In this document: positions 52,220-60,551 of the stretch, one piece after another
How the letters are laid out: every line of letters starts with the position of its first letter
Position numbering within the stretch: the stretch's first letter is position 1
Source: Scalindua_A sp046757465
GTDB lineage: Bacteria; Planctomycetota; Brocadiia; Brocadiales; Scalinduaceae
Direction: 5' to 3'
NCBI GenBank assembly: GCA_046757465.1
Contig: JBHHYH010000005.1
Location: 1-64,000 of the forward strand
Length of the DNA stretch: 64,000 bases
Translations under genes and position numbers: made by a program
The notes under the pieces: generated by a model
What the model saw: only the letters and a program-made list of their open reading frames with translations
Database searches by the model: none
What the model was told of the DNA's origin: nothing

Positions 52220-53689
52220 ATGATAGGTATATTACTTCTCATACCACTTATTACGGCTACGGTATGCTATTCTTCAAAAAGCAGAAAAGGCATTGAGTAT
52301 GCTAATCTTACAGGTGCTGTTATTCTGGCAATCACCTCGATATTTCCTATCGCGACTTCGCGTACAACACCCATATTTTTCTTGAGAGATATGCTTTTTA
52401 TGGATGCCCTTTCTTCGTACTTAATGTCTATACTGATATTTGTTTCGTTTGTTGCGGCAGTATATTCCGTAGATTACATGGGGCTTGAATTCAAGGAGGG
52501 AATGATAAGTATAAAGGAACTCAGGTATTATTATGCGTTCTTACATTTATTCATTTTTACGATGGCACTCTCAATTGCCTCTAATAACATTGCCATATTA
52601 TGGATGGCGATAGAGGGCACAACTATTGTATCATCTCTGCTTGTGGGATTTTACAAAGACAGGGAGTCTGTGGAGGCTGCATGGAAATATATTATCCTCT
52701 GTACGGTAAGCCTTATTTTCGGACTGTTCGGTATACTTATAGTATATTATGCCTCTGCTGCCGTATCGGGAGGGGAAGGCACGCTGAACTGGACAGAGCT
52801 TAGAGATATAGCATATAATATGAATCCTAAAACCATGAAGTTGGCCATTATCTTTATCCTGGTAGGGTTTGGGGCAAAGGCTGGTTTTGCGCCTATTCAT
52901 AATTGGCTGCCGGATGCCCATAGCCAGGCGCCGACACCCATAAGCGCCCTTCTTTCAGGAGTTCTAATTAAATGCGCCTTTTTGGGAATCATACGATTTG
53001 TAATCCTCGGAAATGAATCTTTGGGAACATCCTATTGTGGTTATCTCCTTCTGATTTTTGGATTGGTTTCAATGGGTATTGCAACTGCATTTATACTCTT
53101 ACAAAATAACTTTAAGAGATTACTTGCATATCATAGCATAGAACATATTGGCATTATAGCAATCGGCATGGGAATAGGTGGTTTTTGGGGTATTTACGGA
53201 TCATTACTGCATATGCTCAACCATGCAATTGTAAAACCTCTGTTATTCTTTACAACAGGCAGGGTAAGACTAAAATATCATACCACGAGTATTGACAGGG
53301 TAAAGGGCGCTATGGTTGTGCTGCCTGTCACAGGCACAATGATGTTACTTGCGGCGTTGGCTATTGCGGGAAGCCCACCATTTAATATCTTTCTAAGTGA
53401 ATACACAATCCTTAAGGCCGCTGTTGACAAGGGTAACTGGATAACGTTTTCGCTTTTTATACTATTTGCCACCATAATCTTTGGTGGAGTGCTACACCAT
53501 TTCGGGAGTATGGCATTTGGCAAACCCCGAATAGATATAGACCATAAGCAAGAGAAAAAGGGAGGAAATAAAATGAGCCTTATTGTCATTGTAGCAATGG
53601 CATCGATCATGCTCGTGCTGGGTCTTTATATCCCCGGATTTCTTGATGGAATGTTAAATAATTCTGTAAAAGTTATAACAGGAAACTGA
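52220..53689 (+). CDS. Hyf complex second antiporter-like subunit, HyfF-like
   Basis: A 489-residue protein of the HyfF/NuoN/MrpD family with about 13-14 membrane segments. WMAIEGTTIVSSLLVGFYK and GFGAKAGFAPIHNWLPDAHS contain the conserved acid and lysine residues of the ion channel, followed by HSIEHIGIIAIGMG. Starts two bases after hyfE, so cotranslation is likely. The gene ends in VITGN directly before an inverted-repeat element. Confidence 0.88.
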   Translation: MIGILLLIPLITATVCYSSKSRKGIEYANLTGAVILAITSIFPIATSRTTPIFFLRDMLFMDALSSYLMSILIFVSFVAAVYSVDYMGLEFKEGMISIKELRYYYAFLHLFIFTMALSIASNNIAILWMAIEGTTIVSSLLVGFYKDRESVEAAWKYIILCTVSLIFGLFGILIVYYASAAVSGGEGTLNWTELRDIAYNMNPKTMKLAIIFILVGFGAKAGFAPIHNWLPDAHSQAPTPISALLSGVLIKCAFLGIIRFVILGNESLGTSYCGYLLLIFGLVSMGIATAFILLQNNFKRLLAYHSIEHIGIIAIGMGIGGFWGIYGSLLHMLNHAIVKPLLFFTTGRVRLKYHTTSIDRVKGAMVVLPVTGTMMLLAALAIAGSPPFNIFLSEYTILKAAVDKGNWITFSLFILFATIIFGGVLHHFGSMAFGKPRIDIDHKQEKKGGNKMSLIVIVAMASIMLVLGLYIPGFLDGMLNNSVKVITGN

Positions 53690-53690
53690 T

Positions 53691-53824
53691 AATTGCTCAG
53701 TATCAAGTGGAATATCATGCTATTTAACGAGAATGTCAATCCCGCTTTCGCAGGGATTCCAGTAGTTAACGCTGGAATCCTTCCGAAAGGAAGGGTACAT
53801 AATCCCACTTGATACTGAGCAATT
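53691..53824. mobile_element. MITE-like element inserted between HyfF- and HyfG-like genes
   Basis: AATTGCTCAGTATCAAGTGG (53691-53710) recurs inverted at 53805-53824 with no mismatch. TA lies at both outer ends, and GGAAACTGATA is directly repeated on either side. The interior carries a TCCCGCTTTCGCAGGGA-type hairpin and no gene. It interrupts an otherwise tightly packed operon. Confidence 0.75.
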
Positions 53825-53841
53825 ACGGAAACTGATACAAA

Positions 53842-55377
53842 ATGACTGAAAATGAAAAATATATAGAAGTTCGGAGCGATGAGTTCAGAGAATACTGCAT
53901 CTCGCTCTATAATAGCAAGGCGGTTATTCTCCGCCTTATGTTTGCTACGGATGAAAGGGCAATGGATGATTGTTTTAAGATATATGCCGTATTTTCTGAA
54001 CAAGGCAAGGATCTCTTTCACATCCCATTCTTTAAGCTTCAGAAAGACAACCTGAAATATAAGAGCATTACAGACTGCATTCCGGCAGCCCATTGGTATG
54101 AGCGTGAGATAAGGGATATGTTTGGTCTGATTCCGGAAGGTCATCCTGACCCGCGAAGGTTGGTATTTCACGATTCATTTCCCGCAGATTCGCACCCACT
54201 CAGGAAGGACTGGGAAATGTCAGAAAATGATCTGAAGGAATGGGGCGAAGGGGTTGTCAAAAAAGTCCCTTACGACTTTATGAAGGTAGAAGGAGAAGGT
54301 GTCTATGAAATTCCGGTTGGACCTATTCATGCAGGAATTATAGAACCTGGACATTTCAGATTCAGCGCAGTTGGAGAAACCATATATTACCTTGAGTCTA
54401 GATTATTTTATACCCATAAGGGGATAGAAAAACATTTTGAGAGCATGAGTTTCTTTGACGGCCTTAAGCTTGCCGAGCGTGTATCAGGAACGTCAACATT
54501 TTCGCATTCTGTTGCATACTGTATGGCAGTGGAAAGAATGGCAGGTATTAATATTACTGAAAAGGCGAAAGCAATAAGGACGCTTCTTCTTGAACTCGAA
54601 AGGATTTATAATCACATAGGAGATATCGGTAACATGTGTGCAGGTACGGGGTTTACTGTTGGCAACGCAATGGGAGCGGTTATAAAGGAGAAGCTTATGC
54701 AGCTTAATGAGAGACTGACAGGAAGCAGATACCTGAGAGGCGTAAATATGATTGGAGGTGTAACAAAGGATATCCTTTTACAGACCGATGATATATCCAC
54801 GACGATAGATGCGGTTGCAAAGGAATACAAAAAATTCATGAAATTGCTTCTCGGCACAGTTTCGCATGTTGAAAGGCTTGAGGATACTGGAAAGCTGTCA
54901 AAAGAAATAGCCACACAGTTGGGAGTTACCGGAATTGCCGCAAAGGCGTCAGGACTCAATGATGATATAAGAAGGTCGCACCCGCACCTTATCTATAATG
55001 ATGTGTTTGAATTTACACATTTTACCAGACAGGAAGGAGACGTCTTTGCAAGAATGATGGCCAGGGCTGAAGAGGCAAAATGCTCAATGGTTATGATAAA
55101 GACCATTATTGAGGGGCGGTATGTGGGAGGTTTGTATATAGAAGCAAAGGAGATACTTCCATATTCACATGCCCTTGGCTATACAGAGACCCCCAGGGGT
55201 TCTGTGTTTTACTGGGTTAAATCCGATCAAAACGGCAAGCCGTTGAGAGTCAAATTAAGGTCTCCATCATTCTGTAACTGGCCATCAGTACCTTTTGCTG
55301 TGCATGGCAATATAGTGCCAGATTTCCCATTGTGCAATAAAAGTTTTAATCTTTCTTACTCAGGTTGTGATATGTGA
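53842..55377 (+). CDS. HyfG/HycE-like large subunit lacking the [NiFe] ligands
   Basis: A 511-residue protein. Residues 1-125 are the NuoC-like domain (WYEREIRDMFGLIPEGHPD), and the rest is the NuoD/HycE large subunit (PVGPIHAGIIEPGHFRF, FTHKGIEKH-type, LAERV). Hydrogenases need two CXXC pairs. Here the first is S215-G-T-S218 (normally RVCGIC), and the second, near the C-terminal NLSYSGCDM, is Ser505 and Gly508. All four nickel-ligand positions are replaced. This matches the Ehr class: group 4 hydrogenase relatives without nickel site. It is therefore probably an energy-converting redox complex and not a hydrogenase. Confidence 0.85.
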   Translation: MTENEKYIEVRSDEFREYCISLYNSKAVILRLMFATDERAMDDCFKIYAVFSEQGKDLFHIPFFKLQKDNLKYKSITDCIPAAHWYEREIRDMFGLIPEGHPDPRRLVFHDSFPADSHPLRKDWEMSENDLKEWGEGVVKKVPYDFMKVEGEGVYEIPVGPIHAGIIEPGHFRFSAVGETIYYLESRLFYTHKGIEKHFESMSFFDGLKLAERVSGTSTFSHSVAYCMAVERMAGINITEKAKAIRTLLLELERIYNHIGDIGNMCAGTGFTVGNAMGAVIKEKLMQLNERLTGSRYLRGVNMIGGVTKDILLQTDDISTTIDAVAKEYKKFMKLLLGTVSHVERLEDTGKLSKEIATQLGVTGIAAKASGLNDDIRRSHPHLIYNDVFEFTHFTRQEGDVFARMMARAEEAKCSMVMIKTIIEGRYVGGLYIEAKEILPYSHALGYTETPRGSVFYWVKSDQNGKPLRVKLRSPSFCNWPSVPFAVHGNIVPDFPLCNKSFNLSYSGCDM

Positions 55378-55409
55378 GAAAGGATTTTTTATTTTATGTT
55401 GAATAGCAT

Positions 55410-55552
55410 GTAGCGGAAACCTGGTCTCCACCTCCATGAGATAGTTAGCAAAGATGGTTATATGAACGTTTACATGGAGTTGATCCCATGATGGGTGGAG
55501 GTCTACCCGCCCGTACCGAACGGGTACGTTCAGGCGGGTAGACCTCCGCTAC
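55410..55552. repeat. inverted-repeat element with GTAGCGGA ends and nested hairpin
   Basis: GTAGCGGA (55410-55417) is inverted at TCCGCTAC (55545-55552). The right part is a long self-complementary hairpin (GGAGGTCTACCCGCC with GGCGGGTAGACCTCC) with CGTACC/GGTACG inside. It occupies most of the 226-bp gap between the large and small subunit genes. Confidence 0.65.
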
Positions 55553-55603
55553 AGATATTTACCGTATTTTCATTACATGTGATATTTTTAAAGGAATACA
55601 TTT

Positions 55604-56146
55604 ATGTGGTTAGAGATTTTAAGGAACATGATAAGCAAGAAGCAGGCGATTAAGCCCCCTAAATCTATTCAAACATCGCCCGATAAAATAATAGAGACAT
55701 TTTCCCCGGGGAAAAAGATGAATAGAATCTTTAGCAAGTCGTTGAGAGTAAGGCAGGTAGACGCAGGCTCCTGCAATGCCTGTGAATGGGAATGTACGGC
55801 GCTTACGAATCCAATTTATGATATCCAGAGATTTGGTATAGATTTTGTGGCATCACCACGCCATGCTGATGTGTTACTCGTTACAGGGCCAGTATCAAGA
55901 CAGATGGAGCTTGCCCTCAAAAAAACCTATCTTACAATGCCGGAACCAAAGCTTGTCATTGCATGCGGAGATTGTGCGATTAATGGGGGCGTATATAAAG
56001 GAAGCTATGCAACCAGGGAGGGAGCTAGCAGTGTAATACCGGTTAATTCTCGCGTTAGCGGTTGCCCCCCAACTCCCGCAACAATAATTAAAGGATTGTT
56101 GAAATTAATGAAAATCATCCGTAGTTATAGTAAAGTAAAAAAGTAA
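55604..56146 (+). CDS. HyfI/NuoB-like iron-sulfur small subunit
   Basis: A 180-residue Fe-S subunit. Cysteines of the proximal [4Fe-4S] cluster are visible: C57/C60 (SCNACEWEC, also C64), C124 in CGDCAI (with C121), and C154 in GCPPTP. The first 45 residues are a basic, poorly conserved tail. It should pair with the cysteine-less large subunit and carry electrons to quinone or an unknown acceptor. No ferredoxin-type subunit (HyfA or HyfH) follows, so the electron-input partner lies elsewhere. Confidence 0.85.
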   Translation: MWLEILRNMISKKQAIKPPKSIQTSPDKIIETFSPGKKMNRIFSKSLRVRQVDAGSCNACEWECTALTNPIYDIQRFGIDFVASPRHADVLLVTGPVSRQMELALKKTYLTMPEPKLVIACGDCAINGGVYKGSYATREGASSVIPVNSRVSGCPPTPATIIKGLLKLMKIIRSYSKVKK

Positions 56147-56644
56147 GTTGGTAAATTATCCTACGTGAAGGAATTTATTACCGTACTCGTTATGTATCAT
56201 GCAGAACTATGTAGCATTTTATTTTGTTAAATATTAAGTATCTATTCTCTTTATTTTTGCAAATAATACTGTACTGCATCCCAATCCTTCTTGATTTAAT
56301 TCATCCCTGATAAAAATTTATCCAACCAATTAATCTTTTCCCCACTCTCTTCAAATGTGAAGAATGTTAACTTACTGTTTTAACAGCAATTACAAAATTA
56401 ATCTTAATTGACAGTATAACTAATTCTCATATAATTGTTCTAAAACAAAATGCAGTTATTGGTTAATGTATCTTTACGTAATGGAATCATGCGTTGAATT
56501 TGTTATTGTGATCTAATATACACAATTACAATGTTTAACTATAGTTGGAACTGGATAAAAAACAATCAAAGATATTCCTAAAATCCATTTTCGATGAATT
56601 ATCATTGTAGAGTTTATGCATTCTACATAATTTGCTATTGATCT
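56147..56644. other. gene-free AT-rich gap
   Basis: About 500 bp with no supported coding frame. I see no repeat of the families noted elsewhere, only AT-rich sequence. The promoter of the esterase gene must lie near its end. Confidence 0.5.
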
Positions 56645-57940
56645 ATGAAAGCATATTTTATAGTTACTATTATTTGTTTTGCTGTTTATCCTACAACAGT
56701 TACTCATGGAAAGGAGCGTATTAGCAATAATAATAAAGACGTGCAAGTTTCTATGTCATTGGTTCGTGAATACCTGGAGTTAAATGAAGCAAAAAAGGAA
56801 AATGAAGTAATTAATTGGATAGAAGAGATAGGCTATTCACCTAAAGAACTAAAGATACATCTTAAAGATTCGTTTCCGTTTCCTGAAAAAGAAACAGGCA
56901 TATATAGAAAATTAGTGTCCTTTGATAATAAAAAAGGTGAGTACATAGTTTATATTCCAAAAGGGTATGACCCTAAAAAAACATGGCCGTTGATTATGAG
57001 TTTGCATGGAGTGGGAGAAAGTGGGTTGGCTTATATTCGCTTATGGTTGAGTTATTCAAAACATGACAATAAGTATATTTTTATCTGTCCGTATTACGCT
57101 TCAGGTTATTGGTGGGAAGAAGATGCTAATAATTTAATCATAAATGCTTTGAGACGAGCATGCATAGATTATAATGTAGATACCAATAGAGTCTATTTAA
57201 CAGGATTTTCTAGTAGGGCGCACGGTGTATGGTATTTTTCAATACGACACCCTGACTTACTTGCAGGCATTGTTACCATTTCCGGTGAGTGCCCGATTCC
57301 TGATCAAATTTCGAATCTTATGAATGTACCCGTATACATTATTCACGGTATTAAGGATTCTGTAATACCTGTTGCAGCAGCGCGGGATGCCAAAGATAGG
57401 TTGGAAGCATTAGGATATGAATATAGGTATGAGGAATTACCTAATTTGAAGCATAGATATCCGATTAGCAGGAACAATGCCATATTGGAATGGTTGGATA
57501 AAAAACAGAGAAATCCAAGGCCTCGTAAAGTCAAATACAAAAATAGCAAACCGAACCCTCAGCGGATTTACTGGTCAAAGATTGAAAAAGCTGTTAATAT
57601 TGCTGGACCACCAGATGTGAAAATTGATAAAAAACTTTTTGATTATCATACAGGATTAAAATTAGAAAAAAGTGGTTTTAAACCAGATTATGCCATACTG
57701 AACACAGAAATCAATGATAACAAAATAAATGTTACATGTGAAAATATTGAAAAGTTTAAGCTTTTTTTAGACGGGGAACTTGTCGATATGGGCGAGTCTG
57801 TGGTTGTTATGGTAAATGGGAAACAAATGTTCTCTGGTAAATTAAAGCAGGATATTGATGTGTTGTTTCAGACGTTGGAAGTAATGTATGACCGAAACAG
57901 TCTGTATACGGGTTCAGTAGAAGTAGAAATAAAAAGGTAG
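56645..57940 (+). CDS. secreted alpha/beta-hydrolase (esterase/PHB-depolymerase-like)
   Basis: A 431-residue exported protein (signal peptide about residues 1-21). Residues of about 85-280 are an alpha/beta-hydrolase with oxyanion strand SLHGVGESG, the probable nucleophile S189 in TGFSSRAHG, D238 in GIKDSVIP and H270 in LKHRYP. The elbow reads GFSSR where GXSXG is usual. The C-terminal 140 residues form an extra beta-rich region without known motif. Related to LpqC/PHB depolymerase and phospholipase/carboxylesterase groups. The substrate is unknown. Confidence 0.75.
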   Translation: MKAYFIVTIICFAVYPTTVTHGKERISNNNKDVQVSMSLVREYLELNEAKKENEVINWIEEIGYSPKELKIHLKDSFPFPEKETGIYRKLVSFDNKKGEYIVYIPKGYDPKKTWPLIMSLHGVGESGLAYIRLWLSYSKHDNKYIFICPYYASGYWWEEDANNLIINALRRACIDYNVDTNRVYLTGFSSRAHGVWYFSIRHPDLLAGIVTISGECPIPDQISNLMNVPVYIIHGIKDSVIPVAAARDAKDRLEALGYEYRYEELPNLKHRYPISRNNAILEWLDKKQRNPRPRKVKYKNSKPNPQRIYWSKIEKAVNIAGPPDVKIDKKLFDYHTGLKLEKSGFKPDYAILNTEINDNKINVTCENIEKFKLFLDGELVDMGESVVVMVNGKQMFSGKLKQDIDVLFQTLEVMYDRNSLYTGSVEVEIKR

Positions 57941-58028
57941 AAACTTTCAACAAATATTATAATTTGTGTGGATTATATAGATAAAGTAAAACCTATTGGA
58001 ATGATATGTTAGTTAAGGAAATTATCTT

Positions 58029-58175
58029 ATGAGAATATTATACATTTTAATTTTGTCATCAACCTTTCGGGAGAAAGTTAGTATAGAGAATTATGTAATT
58101 AAAGCAAGTATCGAAGCAAAAGTTTGTCTACACTTAGGTATCTTCTGCAAATCATTATATGATAGCCATAACTAA
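58029..58175 (+). CDS. possible 48-residue ORF
   Basis: ATG 58029 with AAGGA eight bases upstream opens a frame beginning MRILYILILSSTF and ending near SLYDSHN. No family is recognisable, and it may be chance. The remainder of the 57941-58339 gap holds nothing clear. Confidence 0.25.
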   Translation: MRILYILILSSTFREKVSIENYVIKASIEAKVCLHLGIFCKSLYDSHN

Positions 58176-58339
58176 ATTGTTATTATTTATGGTAAGGTTA
58201 ATCTTTTTGAATTTATAACAGCATTTTTTTGATTGACCAGGAATATGCATTTATGTATTGTTTTGCAAAAAATAGTATTTTAAGATTTGGTATACAAATT
58301 TGGAAGAACTTTTTATGTTTAATACAGGAGTAGTAGAAA

Positions 58340-59365
58340 GTGGCTGAAGAAGTTCAGACTAAAGGTTTAGAAGGCATTCAATACATAAATGAAAAGTTTG
58401 ATAAGGTTAAAAAAGAAGTGGAAAAGGTAATAGTAGGCCAGGACGAAATGATTGAGGCTATTATTATTGCCCTTTTCTCTGATGGTCATGTTCTTTTAGA
58501 AGGCTATCCTGGACTTGGCAAGACTATAACTGTCAAGACCCTGTCGAAGGCAATTGATGCGAACTTTCAAAGAGTTCAATTTACTCCTGATCTGATACCC
58601 AGTGATATTACAGGTTTTGAATTATGCGATCCTGAAACTAGAAAAAGCATGGTTCAAAAAGGGCCTGTATTTACTAACTTACTTCTGGCAGATGAGATTA
58701 ACAGGGCTCCAGCAAAGGTTCAGAGTGCTTTACTAGAGAGTATGCAGGAAAAACAAGTAACGATAGGCAGAGAAACTTTTAAGCTGGAAAAATTATTTAC
58801 AGTTCTCGCTACTCAAAACCCGATAGAAATATCAGGTACATATCTCCTGCCGGAGGCAGAGGTTGACAGATTTATGTTTAAAATCAAGATTACTTATCCT
58901 TCTTATGCAGAAGAAAGAGAGATTACCGAGAGACAGGTTCTTGATGAAGAAGTTGAGCTTAATGCTATCTTAAGACCTGATGAGATAATTACATTAAGGC
59001 ATTTCATTGCAGATAAGATTCCTCTGCATAAAGAATCTATGATTCTGAAATACTCAACACGTATCGTAAGGGCAACAAGGCCAAATTCGGATGGCGATGG
59101 TTATATTGATAATGGACATATTAATGATTTGGTTATGTACGGCGCTTCGCCTCGTGCTTCTATTTATCTTGCGAAGGCAGCGCGTGTTTATGCTTTTTTA
59201 ACAGGAAGTAATATAGTACTGCCAGAGCATATACATAAAATGGCCTATCCTGTTTTAAGGCATAGAATAATTTTGACTCATGAAGCAGAGTCCCAGGGGA
59301 TAGATCCAGACGATTTAATAGAAACTATACTGAGTAAAGTACCTATATTAGAATGGGGCCAATAG
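58340..59365 (+). CDS. MoxR-family AAA+ ATPase
   Basis: A 341-residue MoxR ATPase. Walker A is GYPGLGKT (55-62), Walker B is LLLADEINRAP, and the pattern ESMQEKQVTIG plus TQNPIEISGTYLLPEAEVDRF completes the family signature. MoxR proteins work as chaperones that insert cofactors or assemble von Willebrand-factor-A proteins. Start is GTG at 58340 after CAGGAG. It heads the Bat-type gene string and is followed by a DUF58 gene, the classical partner. Confidence 0.92.
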   Translation: MAEEVQTKGLEGIQYINEKFDKVKKEVEKVIVGQDEMIEAIIIALFSDGHVLLEGYPGLGKTITVKTLSKAIDANFQRVQFTPDLIPSDITGFELCDPETRKSMVQKGPVFTNLLLADEINRAPAKVQSALLESMQEKQVTIGRETFKLEKLFTVLATQNPIEISGTYLLPEAEVDRFMFKIKITYPSYAEEREITERQVLDEEVELNAILRPDEIITLRHFIADKIPLHKESMILKYSTRIVRATRPNSDGDGYIDNGHINDLVMYGASPRASIYLAKAARVYAFLTGSNIVLPEHIHKMAYPVLRHRIILTHEAESQGIDPDDLIETILSKVPILEWGQ

Positions 59366-59542
59366 TTTAGGCATCGAGACCGAAGTTGCAGAAGAAACCA
59401 TAAAAATGTGTTAAATGTGAAATATGCGTGGCCGGAAAACATTAAATAGTAAGACGCGATTCTGTAATTGAAAATTTTATATTTTATAAAAAACTTTGTT
59501 TTGCTTCGCAAACACTAATGACGTCTGGACCACGATTTGATC

Positions 59543-59635
59543 TGAAAATAGATTCCCGATCCCTGCCCGACAAGGTCATTCAGGCGGGTGAGAGCGAGGC
59601 TACCTCCATTTCTGGAAGAGCCCAGTCTATTTTCA
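59543..59635. repeat. inverted-repeat element in the MoxR-DUF58 gap
   Basis: TGAAAATAGA (59543-59552) and TCTATTTTCA (59626-59635) are perfect inverted copies around a CCTGCCCG...CAGGCGGG core. A second palindromic piece, GCCTGTTCGTCCGTCAGGC (59661-59679), follows. The AGGAG after it serves as the ribosome site of the next gene. Confidence 0.6.
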
Positions 59636-59696
59636 TAGCAAAACATTTAAATCAGCGAACGCCTGTTCGTCCGTCAGGCGAGGAGTAACTAATTTA

Positions 59697-60551
59697 TTGA
59701 GAAGCAAGATAAGGTTACATATACAAAGATTAGTGGCTAATCTTTATGAGGGTGTCTTCTCCAGTTATTTAAACTCCACAAGGGGAATTGAACTTGATGA
59801 GTTGAGACAGTACCAGCCCGGTGATGAATTCAGATCTATTGATTGGAAAGCTACTACGAGAACGGGAGTTTTACATGTCAGATTAAAATTGGTAGATAGA
59901 AGAACCAACATATTCTTTTTGATAGATAGAAGCGAATCAAAGAAATTTGGTTCAACAAATTTTGCTAAAGAAGATATTCAGTCATCTGTAGTTTCCATTT
60001 TAGTTCAATCTGCGGCAGAAACCGGTAATCCAGTTAGTTTCATAACGTTTACTGACAGGATAGAGAAATTCATTCCTCCTCAATCAGGCCAAAAAGAGAC
60101 TATTAGGATTGCAGAAAACATTATACATGACAGAGCCAAGGGTGTGCTTACGGACGTCAATTGCGCTTTTGAGTTTTTAAATAATATGAAGTCTACGCCT
60201 TCACTTGTGTTTGTGCTATCCGATTTTCTTGCACCATTTAATTATGAGAATTCATTAAAGTATCTTGCAAATAAACATGATGTTGTTCCCATAATCATAT
60301 CTGATATAAGAGAAGAAGTGTTTCCTAAGGCAAGAGGTTTTGTGGCAGTAAGGGATTTAGAAACACATAATGTGAAGTATCTGGATTTGTCACAAGGCCT
60401 GATTACAGGTTTACAACATATTAATTTGTTTAACAAACTTGATCTGGATCATCTTACATTAATGACCGATCAGAGAGAAGAGCAATGGACAGGGGCCTTA
60501 TCAGATTTCTTTGATAGAAGAATGAGAAAAAGAAGTAGAGTAAAAAAATGA
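59697..60551 (+). CDS. DUF58 protein of the MoxR operon
   Basis: A 284-residue DUF58 protein with the family signature ELDELRQYQPGDEFRSIDW (about residues 31-49) and a vWA-like strand pattern (FFLIDRSESKKFG, LVFVLSDFLAP). Probably part of the MoxR-assembled complex. TTG at 59697 appears to be the start, 11 bases after AGGAG at 59681. The stop overlaps the next ATG. Confidence 0.85.
   Translation: MRSKIRLHIQRLVANLYEGVFSSYLNSTRGIELDELRQYQPGDEFRSIDWKATTRTGVLHVRLKLVDRRTNIFFLIDRSESKKFGSTNFAKEDIQSSVVSILVQSAAETGNPVSFITFTDRIEKFIPPQSGQKETIRIAENIIHDRAKGVLTDVNCAFEFLNNMKSTPSLVFVLSDFLAPFNYENSLKYLANKHDVVPIIISDIREEVFPKARGFVAVRDLETHNVKYLDLSQGLITGLQHINLFNKLDLDHLTLMTDQREEQWTGALSDFFDRRMRKRSRVKK

Noticed and set aside
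53626..54171. 181-codon antisense frame across the HyfF-HyfG junction
   Set aside because: It spans the MITE-like element and two strong plus-strand genes, so it is a by-product of the reverse strand.
53842..55377. Functional [NiFe]-hydrogenase large subunit
   Set aside because: All four nickel-ligand cysteine positions are replaced, so hydrogenase activity is not supported.
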